DNA of 64,000 nt from Membranipora membranacea (Eukaryota; Bryozoa; Gymnolaemata; Cheilostomatida; Membraniporidae). Under the pieces are notes generated by a model. It had not been told where the DNA came from. It saw only the letters and a program-made list of their open reading frames with translations, and did not search any database. The DNA lies in the NCBI GenBank assembly GCA_914767715.1, contig OU612068.1, positions 31,930,001-31,994,000 on the forward strand. The letters are read 5' to 3'. The position numbers and the translations under genes were made by a program. The first letter of the stretch is position 1. Every line of letters starts with the position of its first letter. Of this stretch, positions 1-12,546 are shown piece after piece.

Positions 1-94
1 TCACTCATATACCAGGATGAACTCGCTATCTCGATCTATGAGGATTTACTGCTATTTTTTTTAAAATGTGGGTTAAAATCGCAAGTGTTTTCTC

Positions 95-292
95 CGTCCG
101 AGGACTAAGAAATATCAGTGCCTTAAGGGCGCGGCCGCCGTATTCGGCGCCAAGTTGCTCCCATTTTGCAGACAGGTCGGAGCACACCTGGGGCGTCATA
201 TGAGCCCAGTAGTCAGTAGACCGCAGCGGGATTCGAACCCAAGACCTCCAACGCTTGTGCGTTAGAGGGCAGGTATGGAGAGCTTCTAAAGG
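95..292 (-). repeat. tRNA-derived SINE fragment with a CpG-rich body
   Basis: On the minus strand, about 290 down to 225 reads like the 3' half of a tRNA: an anticodon-arm-like CTCTAACGCACAAGCGTT, then the B-box GGTTCGAATCC. A CpG-rich body follows down to about 125, unlike the AT-rich surroundings, then A/T-rich sequence near 50-90 that could be the tail. The A-box half is missing, so the copy looks 5'-truncated. Confidence 0.55.
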
Positions 293-1165
293 ATGTCAGT
301 TTGGTGACAGTGAGAGGTGTCACAAGCGCAATGAGGATTTTCCATCTTCTTGTTGCTTTAAATGCAATTTGAAATGTTCTTCTGAAGGCTGTCAGCAAGT
401 GGAGGAAATCATCCTAATGAGTTTGCTGCAGGTAGTTTGGCTGTCAATTGGACAAGGCCGTTTGCCTGAATATCAGGGAAGCGGTTTGTTATGATTATCT
501 CACTTTTCACACCTTAACTGTTATGGTTATCTTCAGGTCTCTCTCAAATGCAGATCTTATCATCCCATGTCTAAATTTACAGCATACATACACCATCCCT
601 CTTGTAACTGTCATTTCCAAAACATTTTCTACACTAGTTTTCCTTCCTACCCTGCACATGACCAAACTTCCCAAAGATAATATTTTCATGTTGAAAGAGA
701 TTTTCATTACCTAATACCTAAGCTAAATTGAGTCATTCATTCCTCATTTCCATCCATGAGGTTCCATTATATGTATTCAACTAATTGCTCTTTCTGTAAC
801 CCCCTTTTTAGCAAACCTCCCTGATCGCTACTTCTGCAATGCACCCTCCTCCCTGATCAATTTATGTACAAAGATTCTTGAGCTCTCTCTTCTTCTTTTC
901 GGAATTATTCAGATCATTTCATTCCATTACTTGGATATTAAACATATTAATTATTTTTATTATTCTAATGGAAACTCAAGGGCTGTTAACGTAATGTAAC
1001 ACTTCAATTTCTCTCTTTGCAACAAGTTTTTAACAGGTGAAAACTTAAGGTTTTGTGAAGTGCACAATAAATTACATGTAACTCGTAGATGAGTCCAGCA
1101 CAGCGAACAGCCAATTTATTAGTTATACGAGACACGCAGGTGAGACGGATGTTAAGATAGCTCAC

Positions 1166-4100
1166 CTGTTTGTAGCTTATCACTTCCATCCATTTCCATG
1201 GTACAGTATATATTTTTGTTACTAGGGACACTTCTCAATCCCCTCAGCTCCACAATCACGACCTTAAGTCAACAAAATATTGAATATGTGAGATAAAAAC
1301 TTAGTGCAATTAAAAAAGCCCGCAGCATGTCCATAACGAAGCATGTCCATAACGTTTCAAAACAAACAAGGATTAGCCATTTCCTGATGGAAGCATTAAT
1401 AAACGGCAGCAGAAAAAACGTGACTACAGCCTGTTGTATGACATGGACTGATGTACGAGTATTACTATGATTGTGACTTGGAGCGTGCAAAGGCATCTGC
1501 GCGCCGTAAGAAGAAAAATTACCGTAATCCCTCACCTATAGATCGCCGACTCATAAGTGAAGGCGGCTATAAGAGAGTAGTATATAGACGCGACTATCAT
1601 TTGAAGCATTATTATATTTAGTTTGGACCAAAATCTCTTACAATCACCGAAGATGAATAGCTCAGTGGTAGAGCGTTCGACTAGTAAACATGGAGTTGTG
1701 AGTTCGAAACCCACTGAGGGCAGTTTTTTTCCCAAAACTACTTAGTTCATTTGTAGTGAGTGTAGTGTAGTGAGTGACTTAGAGCGGTGGGGTGTCTTAT
1801 AGCTGTGGGGTGTCTTATAGCTGGAGCATTTTTATTTTTTCTGAGGGGGGTGATTCACTTATAAGTCCGGTGACTTATAGGTGAGGGATTACGGTATCAT
1901 GATTGTTAGTTAATACGGTATATTCAAGTTGATTCAAAGCTGTGTAGGTGTATTGAGTTGATGCTAAACTGATAGATGACCCTTTAGTAGTTCCAAATGA
2001 TCCTCAAAAGTTGTGCAGATGAGGCACGAGTAAAAGAATTTAGAAATGGTAGTTGTGAACTTCATATGAACAGGGTGCCTCTTTTTTTACGATAAGGTTT
2101 TTTTCTGGCTATGCGGTTGTGTGAAGCTTGTGCTGCTCAAGTGGGAAGCCTGGGCAGTGATCGCCAGTATAGCACAAAAACAATTTACATTACACGAACG
2201 AATGTGTACTTCTTTAATTTGCCATGCTGTCAGAATCAATAAGCAGCATCGGCTTACAATCAGCTAATTCCAACCTATTGTGAGTCATTAATAGTACCAC
2301 GGATAAGACCAGTACAGAGTGGACACTTTAGGGTAGGTTTGTCAATTGTGATAAATGAACATGTCTGTGTGCAATTTTCGCCACGATGCTCCACAAAATG
2401 GTAAACAACGACTGCCATGTGTGAGCGCCTGATTGATGGAAACTTTTGAATAGCCTAGCTTTCAACACTTCCTAATGGAACAGCAATCCAAGCCTATTAA
2501 TCCTTCCTGTGTCAATTGAACTATTTATCAAGATTTCTGACATGGTCACTGAGAGTGATACTGAGAGTGATACTTACCTCTACTGTAAACGATAGAACCA
2601 CATCGATCTTACTGAGCACATGTTCATATTCTTCTACCACATCTATCTTAGAGAGACTGTTACTCGGGCGGCTGAAATGATCAGAAAATTCCTTCATCGT
2701 GATGACCATCAATATATAATACTAGGTTATAGTCTAGGCTATAGTATATAATATACTATAGCCTAGACAAAAAACATGCTGGCTACCACTTCTTACATTG
2801 TAAAGTAAAAATTTGATCAAGATGAATTTTCTAGTGCCCTCATCATTGTCTACACTGACATCAATGGTGGACAAAGAGTCCAGTCTCCTTTGGATGACAT
2901 TTCTTGGTATGCAGTTGGACACCTTGACAATCATTGGAGACACATGTGAAGTGCTGCTTGTCACATATTTGTACAATAGTACAAAATTACATTGTATGTT
3001 TCACAGTCACCATGACTGTGGTATTGCACCAAATTCTGACAGGCGTTGTGAAAAGTGGCACTTATAGATTTTCCATTCTCCGAATCAATAAGGGTACAAT
3101 AGCTGAAAATCAGATTACCCGGTCAGTCTTACAATTGCGGTAACATGGCTGAAGCAGCGGACGTCTACCAAATTTAAGAAGCAATAAAAGGAAAACTTAA
3201 TGAAATTATATGCTTGCAAGACAGCAAGACCAACAAAGACAGCGCAGCTAATGAAGACAGCTCAGCCAACAAAACAAGTGAGCAAGTGGCAAGGTAGCGT
3301 GTTGCCATTAGTTCCTGACGAGACTGTGTAAAACGCATTAATGGCTATCCCTATTATAGATGATAAACACCAGAGAGCTCAGTCACAACTTTGATATTAG
3401 CCTGGGCCTGAGTCTGAGCTAACTTAATGTATAGGTGACACAAGAAGGTGACATGTTGAGCCCATTAGAGACTGGTACCAGTACCTTGGTTTTTTCGCAT
3501 TTTTCTGCAAAGCACCACCCTTGTTGACAGGCACACTTTCTAGATTGGCCTTTAGTTGGAGTATGTTTGCGTTCATCTCATCAATATTCATGTGCTCCAT
3601 TTCTTTCACTACAAATCTAGGCTTCCAGGGTTTCTAAAAGAACACAAACACACAATATAACAGGCATATCACTGGAGGAGTATCAGGTGTTAAACGAGAC
3701 CAGCACTTAGTCCGGGTACACTTCTTTAATGGTGAAGTTGCAGCGTTTGTGATGTCATCATTGACACAACAACTTCCATAAACATTTATAATACAAGGCT
3801 GACATGTAATACTAATCGGGCAGCTTCGTCTGAGTATCGCTGCTACTTCCTCAATCAGTCTTTTATAAGGCCTGTTATATCTATACAGAGCCAATCAATG
3901 TGCACTCGGACAATCGCTGCTGAGTAAATTGGCCAGATCAGGTTACTGCACCAGGTACTTTGAACACAATGATATTCATGTCTTCTGAGCCGATAATCTA
4001 AGTGCACATCACCAGGCCTATTAGATCAGCATTCCTACTGTGACAATCATACTATAGTGCTCCCTTACTGGGTACAAAACTAAGAAGATGTATATGTTCA

Positions 4101-7100
4101 TAAAATACCGGGTTACTTTACTGATAGATCTACTTTATGGATGATCTAAATTACTCATAGACTACCTACTCACTGTCCACAGGCCATATATACAGAGAAA
4201 TATTGACTTTTATCAGGAATAGCCCATGAGGATTAGGTCTATAGAACGTCATGTGCATGTTTAATATATGAGTATCTCATATATATGACAGCATTTCATA
4301 TTGTCAAATTACCATTGAAAACTTACTGGAAGCGAAACACTGTACTTGGCTAGTACATTGCTCTCCAATTAATACTAGGCCAATGACACTGCCAGCCTAA
4401 TACAAGGGTTATGGTACACTTTCATTTTGGTAACAGCTTGAATTTGATTAGAAATAAGCCTTGATTCTGTATATAATAATGTCCCTATCTGGTCCTATAT
4501 CAACACTTAGACTGGTTAATTTACAGAAGCAGAGTAGGTTCTTGAATCTTTGACATGAATATGAAGTGGTGAATGAGAGCAGTATACGTGAGCTGACTAG
4601 ATGGTTAATCACCGGATGGTAGGAACTAAGCAACGAATAAAGTAACCAGCATAATTTGGATACCACAAGGTGTAATTTGAAAGCATAATTAATTTCAATT
4701 TGTTGACATGAGCATACATCATTCACTCTTACATCTGGACACAATTTACCACATGCACATATCAAATGACACCAACAAAATTAATCTTCACGTATTCACT
4801 GATCACAAATTATGGGCTACAACAGCCAGTTGTTCTGGCTGGGTTGCCCACACAAAAATAATAATTTTTCCTAATACATGGCATTCATTGGCTTTTTCTA
4901 GAGCATGATCTAATTTGCTGGCATTGTAAGTTGCCCCTTCCAAGCTGGTGGCAACGTTTCACCAGTAGAATGGGAACGACCCACAATACAGGCAAATTGG
5001 ATAACATTCCATCTAGGCTTTCCTTGGGTGTCATAGTATAGCAGCATAGTTTATAAGTTCTCATAGACCAAGGATTTAGCTTCATGCATAGCCTTTGTAA
5101 TAATAATAGAATATCATCATTATTATTTTTGAGTTCTCCACAGTGGCCAATATGAGGTTTATTTGACAGACGTAACGTCAGGTTTATCACGTACCATTTT
5201 ATAAGCACCGGTGTCAAGCTGCTGTTGACGACTCGCCAACTCACGACGAACTTGAGCAGCCTGCTCATCTGGATTATCCAGCTGCAAGCAGAAGTCATCA
5301 CAAGGTGATAATAAGAAAGTCTGCAGCAAGTTCATAGGTCAAACTGGTCAGTACAATGAAATTAGGCTATAACTTGAACAAGATTAAATCTTTTTCAAGT
5401 TATGGCCTACTTTGTTCAAGATGTAGGTCACTGTGTAAGAATTAGTTGGATAAATTATCCAACTAATTCTCACACTTACACTGAAAAATCTTATATGTGA
5501 GCAAGGAGTTAGATATGATATAAGGGACTATTATCATGTCAGGGAAGTGACCTACATCTTGGAACATACGCAAGAAACAATCAGATCCACAGAGGTCGGT
5601 TTAATGACTGGTTTATGAGGCCAAATACAAACGATTGTTATTATCGATTGTGTTATTCAGCACTATGGAGAAGGATGGGAACAGTATATTTTCTTTCTTT
5701 TTTACACTCTCGCATTCCATATACAAAGTCTAGCAATTAAAGGATGCATCATAATCGGAAATATTCTACATACTATTCTTCTGAATCAATGACCCTAGTC
5801 TTGAAAATAAAGAAGCTACCACCCTGCTGTGATCAAGGAGTTAACTCTTTGCTGTGATAAAGAACATTGAATTAGCTGATACTTCCGTATGAACACATAC
5901 ACTACAGCCTGGTTCACATTGTCCTAGACAGCCAACTCAGATAGCCATCCCAGTCCCAGACAATGTGAACACAAACACAACACAATCCCAGCAACAAAAA
6001 TGAATCTGGGACAGTAACGGGAAAGTTTCCATGCTTCGAACGATCATTCACATCCTATCATATGGATATTGTCTGACATGGGCGGTTTGGCTTGTTATGT
6101 AATAATCTAAACACAATAGAACTAAAACAGCATTCCAAAGAATTTGGTTGTGAATATGAAAGACCGATACAAATGTAATTGAAAAGCTTGGTTGTTTCCA
6201 GTCTGAATGAGTTTCTAAAAAACTCGCATGAGTGTGCATTCCTACAGAGCAATGGTAAGGGTCTTTTTGTGCCTTTAAATTCACTAGAATTTGATATCAA
6301 AACTAGTGTTATCCCAAACTCTGGCCTTCCATGTGCGGTGTGATGATGGTTACCGGTGTGAAAAGCATGATAGCTAGTCACCACCGATTTCCCCTATAAA
6401 TAATTGATGCACAATCTTTGCTTGGTGTGAGCCAAGAAAACAGAAAGGAAAACATTATACATTATAAAAACTATGACATTGCACACTTTTTACGAACATT
6501 AAATTTATTAATATTAATTTATTAAATATATATTCAAAGCAGTGTAAAGTCTAAGTCATTAGCATCTTCCAATAGTTCAGCTCAGGAGGTTTAACGTTTT
6601 TTGGTCGATCAAATGATCAACAAATGCCTCAAATGCCAAAAAAGTTGGTTCTCCACCTCCAACAAACCTCATCTTATCAGCACCGCCAAAGGCTAAAAAC
6701 CCTACAGAGTGATTCAACCTTCTATGAAAACCACCTGATTTTTTAACCCATCAGAATACTTCACTTGATATGCGCAAAAATATCCCAGACGCAGTTAAAG
6801 CGCTGTCAGAGTATGCTGGATTAAAAAACGTTTCAGCACCACATCAACCCCTTTACGCTCATCAGAGAGCTTTTATGAGAACATTTTATTTAATGCTGTA
6901 ACAGGCCAAAAAATATTGTTCATTTGGTTCTACTTTCCAATAAAATTCTGTTTCACTTTTGTCTCCATAACACGAATTTGTAACTAAACTTTATTTGAAA
7001 TCAGTGTAATATTGGATTTCAGGATCTCACAGAATTTTAAATAGTGGCATACTCAACTAGTATGAATCTGACTATTTTTGGAGACAAGGCAATTATCTTG

Positions 7101-8346
7101 TCCCATAAACATACCACAAACTCAACCAGTAGCCAACCAGTCGAATTCAACATACTGTAAGTCCAATAAACTAAACTAGTTCATTGGTAAGTCACTCTAC
7201 AAAAAGTGGTGTTTACTGGACCTCAAGTAAGGCTTGGTCTTTGCACAATTAATGATATATACGCACCTGCAATGCATTGTATAAGATGAGATGCTCATAT
7301 TTCTTGATATTGAGAATGTTTTGAAACATTTCATACAGCTGATCCTTGCTGAGTATAAGCTCATTTGCTGAAGTTGAGTTCCGTTGGCGTTGTTTGAGGT
7401 CGTTCTCATCTCCTCTGTAGATGGTGTCATATTTCTGCATCCAAGAGCTCAGAACAGTTTCTTTACTCAGTCCATCTATCTCGGGCAGGCTACGCACTCG
7501 CTTCTCTATGTTGTTTTTGAAGACTTCGCGGAAGTCATTAGCTGAGCAAGCACCACTACGCACCATGTTGGTGACTCTTTCACTCTTCAAAAACACCTCA
7601 TAGTAACTCTGCACTGCATTTTTGAAGGCTTCATCAGCCATTATGGCTGTCTCCCCATTCAAAAAACCAGCGAATCTGTCCTTTATTTTGGCTAATTCTT
7701 GTTTGCTAATTTTGGTTTGTCGTCTTTGCATATCATGTGGCTGTTTGGCATTGAAGGGGAATGCGACGCAGCGAAGCACAAATACATAGATTTGTAACCG
7801 CCGCCTCCTGTCTTCCTCTTCTAAGTTTAGTCTCTCCAGGTCCTCCCGTTCTCGATCACTTATCACGCTCGACGTTGGACTATGTGCCCTGCGTGCAGGC
7901 TGAGGACTCCTATCTGTACTACGAAAACTGTTATTGCGCGAATGATCACCGCGGCGCTCATGTCGTGGTGTATTATGCACACTTCCTGCATCTCCAATAC
8001 GGTCATGACTGGCTGGCGGCACACTCAGTCCACTGCTTATGCTGACTGTATCAAACGAGGAGTTACCTGCATGTCGGGTATTCTCTAAACTGGCAGCGCG
8101 ACTTGTGGTCGGGCTACCACTGCTGCCGCTGTGAGTACTTCTAGGTGCTGGTGTTTGTGCTAAATATCCACTACTACCAACACTATCTCTATTATTTATA
8201 GTACCTTGGTGACCAGCACTAGCAGACAGCCTCGGTGTTGCCTGTGGACTGTAGACATTGTTAGGTATGTAGTTTGTCCCATCATTGTAGTCAGGCTGGT
8301 CATGATCATCATAATCCTCTTCACCACTGCTTGAATCTTCTAACAT
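1166..8346 (-). CDS. CADPS: Calcium-dependent secretion activator (CADPS/CAPS/UNC-31), 5' part, 5 exons
   Basis: Partial gene; the rest lies beyond the left edge. Exons (minus strand): 7267-8346, 5195-5281, 3485-3633, 2578-2671 and 1166-1262, with matching phases and GT/AG borders. The start is the ATG at 8346. Residues 1 to about 180 are a low-complexity acidic then Ser/Pro/Arg-rich region. A conserved block follows that I recognise as [62 protein letters not shown] and [17 protein letters not shown]. Exon 2 gives [15 protein letters not shown], exon 3 gives [11 protein letters not shown], exon 4 gives [12 protein letters not shown], and exon 5 gives [20 protein letters not shown], the start of the C2-like domain. 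The PH, MUN/Munc13-homology and C-terminal parts are not in the window. Family role: a cytosolic and membrane-associated priming factor for Ca2+-triggered dense-core vesicle exocytosis. The exon order and spacing are seen directly; the role is from the family. Confidence 0.95.
1520..1896. mobile_element. MITE-like element with 21-bp perfect terminal inverted repeats, carrying a tRNA-like sequence
   Basis: The ends 1520-1540 and 1876-1896 are perfect 21-bp inverted repeats (outer end TACCGTAATCCCTCA). Inside, 1650-1725 on the plus strand has an A-box (TAGCTCAGTGG), a B-box (GTTCGAAACCC) and a T-run terminator, followed by GT-rich short direct repeats around 1755-1820. I find no clear target-site duplication and no coding capacity. 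Confidence 0.6.
1650..1733 (+). repeat. tRNA-like Pol III unit, probably a pseudogene or SINE head
   Basis: The D-arm AGCTCAGTGGTAGAGC and B-box GTTCGAAACCC are intact, and a run of at least seven Ts follows as a Pol III terminator. The acceptor stem and anticodon stem do not pair, so this is not a functional tRNA. The anticodon-loop-like CTAGTAA resembles tRNA-Thr(AGU). Confidence 0.5.
2283..2480 (-). pseudogene. Possible exon or mobile-element fragment with a CPLC zinc-ribbon-like end
   Basis: On the minus strand an open stretch ends at a TAG near 2281 and reads [20 protein letters not shown], then [11 protein letters not shown]. The C-x3-C and C-x2-C pairs look like a metal-binding module. 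It lies between CADPS exons 5 and 4 but does not fit the CADPS frame or family. Probably a transposon remnant; I do not recognise it. Confidence 0.25.
2732..2768. repeat. Perfect 37-bp AT-rich palindrome
   Basis: Arms GTCTAGGCTATAGTATAT and its exact complement, separated by one base. It is in the CADPS intron between exons 3 and 4. Confidence 0.7.
5412..5568. mobile_element. Small fold-back element in CADPS intron 1
   Basis: Nested inverted repeats. The outer arms carry CAAGATGTAGGTCACT at about 5417 and its complement ending near 5560. The inner arms form a 33-bp palindrome (AGAATTAGTTGGATAA) at about 5438-5470. No coding capacity; a non-autonomous fold-back element or MITE is the best guess. 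Confidence 0.5.
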
Positions 8347-11300
8347 GATTACTGTTTTATATACAGAAGCCTGTCCTCAGACACTAAAAGCCCATTCTAC
8401 GTCTAAAGAGATGTTAGAGAGATGAGTAGCTGAGAAATAGTCACTCTTAGCATGCAATGTCAAGTTAAATCAGCAACACTGACTAAATGATACACAGTCA
8501 GACCTGCAAAGCACTATGCTCTCAGTCATCAACTCATCTTCATAATGGTCAATACTCTGTGTAATCTCAAAGTAAATAGCCATCAATCAGTAAATGCTAT
8601 TGATTTCTTTGAGACTACAAACACCCTCTGCTGAGGAGACAACTCTTGTAAGTTTATTGAATCCATGCTAAAAACACCCTGATATGATATAAGCATTGAT
8701 ATGAATATATCAGTGGATATAAGGGATATCTATAATTGCTGTTTTCTTTAAACCAAGGAGAATTTCCTTTTAAACTAAATGTGACCTAGTCTAAGTGCTC
8801 AGACTATTGAAAGTTTGAGTTTTTCACATTACAATTACATTACATGTGCATACTCACAATTGCAGTTATCTCATCCATTGATATAAATTCATAGATTACA
8901 GGAACATATCTGACACTCCACAAGCCCAAGGCAACTTATGTATGGTTATAGGAATGCATTTCTTCTATTTGATTGGTGCGAAAGTTCAGTAACGCTACGA
9001 GCCGACTACTTGTAAAACTTTAAGACGTGCCTGAGATTTAGATGGTTGTTACTTGGCCATCAATCGATGCATAACATGAAAGCTGCCAGATTTCAAGCTA
9101 GATTCAATTACTGACACAAAGCTATATACTGATAGTGCTTTAGCCTTGTCACAATAAAAACAAAAGACAAAAACAAAAAAGTTGCTGCGTGACAAGGCAA
9201 GGAACTTAAGCCTTACTCCCTAAAACAAAAAATGTAGCTGCGTGACAAAGCTAATGGAACTTAATCAAAAAATTCCATACAGTGTGATTTGTGTTACCAC
9301 TGATCCATGAATTTATGATCCAAGCACTTATGGTGACTATGATTGTAGCTTGATTGCTGATACAGTCATGTGGTGTGGCACGATTTATACATCTCACTCC
9401 CAAACATCAACCACTCAGTATTGTGAAACCACTCTATACAATTAACTGTCCGTCTATCCCATTCCATGCTATTAAACAATTTTACTCATGGTTGTAATTT
9501 GTCCTGACACTCAACAAATAAATTCAAGGTCACACCGCTTCTAGTCGGTAAAACCAATGAACTAAGGTTTAGTTCATTGGTAAAACACTCAAACTGGTGA
9601 CGAATTTATAGCTCTGTTATGGTACCCACTGGTTTTACACATTGGCAATTATACATGCGTGAGGCTCCAGGTCATCATGAAAATTCATGGGGACGCACAG
9701 AGCCTACTTTTACTCGCAGTTGGAAGATTTTTGATGCTATGCGCTAAAATTTTTTATCATTAAGTGCCATTCAGCTGCCTTTATGTACGCATGTTCAAGC
9801 TGACAACACTAAGTCTCCATAGCACTACTGACACAGTCTTCAGATCAGTTGACGTTATGGACTCTTCAGTAAAGCAGTTGGATGAAAACAATTAGTTCTG
9901 TATGTTGAAGCAAGCTGATTGTATAGTAATAGAGTACAACATATACATAATGTGACACTGGCATTCGTTTTGCCCCATGTCTAGACCAAGGAGTTAACTT
10001 CTTGGTCTTGTTGTGAACGAGTTTAGATGAATGTGGTAACGCATAATGTGAATGCTAGTAGAGATTGTGAGTATGAGGAATTTAGGTATTACTTTTGCTA
10101 GCCGTCTTCTCATGAACATGATGAGAAGACAACTACAATGTATTACAAATATGTTAACAGTATGAATGGGAACCCCTAGTTCATACATGAATGAACATGG
10201 ATGATTAGGGAGAGTGAGTGAAGTATTAATGGGAAGTAAAGAGCTTAGCTCGAGGACTCTTGATCCACCGAGAGAACTGAGCACATCAAAAACATGAATT
10301 GGAGCTGAAATATGTGGCAGCAGCACCCAGATATCTAGCCACATATTCAGTATTAGATGGTATTATAAAACACCAGAAAACCACCAGAAAATAACAGAAA
10401 AAACAAACAACAACAAACAACAACAACAAACAACAACATACAACAACAAACAACAACAACAAACAACAACATGATTGTGCATGTGAGTTTATATCTTGTT
10501 CTGTTTATATTTGTATATGTTTTCTATCATGATGTTGTCTCTCACCCATGTTTTTGTCTATCTCTAAATTTGATATCACCGTAACAGGACAGGTCGATCA
10601 GGATTAAATTACTTTGATGGTTGTCGATTCAGAGGTAGAATAGTGTAATTCGGTGAGTTGTATATTTGTATAAATTGAGCATTTGCCATTAACCAGTTGT
10701 TAGTGTAGTGTGTACACCCCAAAGTTCACCATTTAGAGTGTATCAGTCTAGCTGCTCATTTTAACACATCATTTATGAGGCATCAAAATTGATAGGAGAT
10801 CACAGTAGAAATATTCATGACTAACAAATGTAAATTGTGCTACCCTGGATTTTCAATGTAAATATATTTCTGGTAATTGGTGATGACCTATTGGCTTCAT
10901 TCATCATAATAATAATATGGCTTTATCAAATTCTACATAAATAACAATGGAAGTACATTTACACCAAGCCACCAAATCACGTTTGCTGATATTTAATATG
11001 TGAATTCACTTACATTCCGCGTATAGCTTCAATTAAACTGATAAACTGCTTTTTTTTTAAATTCATTTCATTCTATTACTTTTTTTTCACAAGGCCTCAT
11101 TTGTCATGATACATTGGTCGGTGATTCCAATCAAGTATATATATATAAAAAAGAAAAAGGGGAACATGTTAATCCCTAAATCCAACACAGCTCTTTGCAG
11201 TAAAAGCCTATTTTATAAATACGCATAAATACGTTATTGCCTTCTTATTGCTTCTTTTATTCTTTGTTGTTTTCACATGGTCTTATTTGCTTCATGCATT

Positions 11301-12546
11301 GATCGGTGGTTAAAAAAGTTCATAATATAATATATGTTTTGGCCACATAGAAGAGAGAAGATAATCTCTAAGACAAATTCTTAGAGATAAACTTTGAAAT
11401 GAACATAATGTTTAATTACATACAACAGATTACTAAACATAGCTAGTAGTTCTTAAAATCTAAAGGTTACTTAGTTTCAAAGGCTGTTTGGTAATGATGT
11501 CTGCTATCAATCATCAATGATAGTCGGCGCTCAATCTGCATCAGAAGGAACTGATAGTCTAGTCTAGCCTAGCCTAGCAATGCCAGTTAGTTGTATTACA
11601 CAAACACTCATATTTAGTGATATAATGTAATGCCGAGCAGCCTTCACACTAGCCTGTAACTGGCTATCTGGTTGTCCCTTTGACTATTTTAATCACTTTT
11701 CTTAGTAGATATAATAGTGCAATAAAAGCTTGAAAAAAATACTACTAACTCGCATTGCAGCCATCTGCGCACTTAGACTACAGATAGCCAAGTAAGTAAG
11801 ATCTGGGGTTTTTAGAGAGAGGCCATGTCTGTCTGCTGGTTGTGATGCCTTTACGAGCAAGTTAAAAGATAATCTTGTTTTTCTTCTGTATTTTTAAGTT
11901 ATACTGTATTATTTCTCTTATACTTGTATTTATTATCCTCTTGATTTTTGGAGACTCTGTAGTGTCGCTAACAATCATTATAGTACACTAAGAGAGAATC
12001 ATTTAGGCGGCTATATATCTTGTGTGAGTTCAATATTTTGTTTTATTACTCAATTGCATAGTAAAGATCCAAGGCACAGCAAGCCGTCCTAAGTCCTGAC
12101 AGTCCTGACAGCAAGCTGTCCTAAGCCCTGACAGAGTTTAGTTTAAAAATAGTTAGAGATGTGTGAAGGAAATAAGTCATAAATTAGGGACAGAAAAGTT
12201 TTTGAGAAAAAAAACACAAAATAAACATGAAACTGAAAATCGGAACAGGATAGTTAAAATTTCTGCCTGTCGGTTGGTCAGATAGGTTTGTAAATAATAA
12301 TACAAGCATTGCCATGCAAGTGCACAGAATTATGCAGATGAGACCGTCTTGATACAAATTGAGGTGAGCAACTGATATCAACACAGCTTCATATTTGTGT
12401 CATAGGTAAGCAACACTTAGTTGATCATTGAGATTTGAGGATATAAAAAAACATACAGATATTGTGTTGTGGAATGCAGAGTAGAGCCATAATTAGAGTA
12501 CCTTATATGAGTGCACAAATAGAGGAAAGGTTGGTGGTTATGTAGA
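8347..12546. other. Gene-less interval between CADPS and sortilin
   Basis: I found no exon with convincing splice sites or recognisable protein. It holds CADPS 5' sequence at its left, an 11-bp-arm inverted repeat near 9553-9582, an AAC-rich simple repeat at 10395-10471, and T-rich low-complexity stretches around 11040-11080. The open frame at 9994-10344 (minus) has no support. Confidence 0.5.
10395..10471 (+). repeat. (AAC)n-type simple repeat
   Basis: Interrupted AAC/AAAC triplets over about 77 bp, intergenic. Confidence 0.85.

Noticed and set aside
1650-1733. Functional tRNA-Thr gene
   Set aside because: The A and B boxes are good but the acceptor and anticodon stems do not pair.
4448-4765. 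105-codon minus-strand open frame in a CADPS intron
   Set aside because: It does not match CADPS and has no matching splice phase.
9994-10344. 116-codon minus-strand open frame
   Set aside because: No splice context, no domain, composition typical of chance AT-rich translation.
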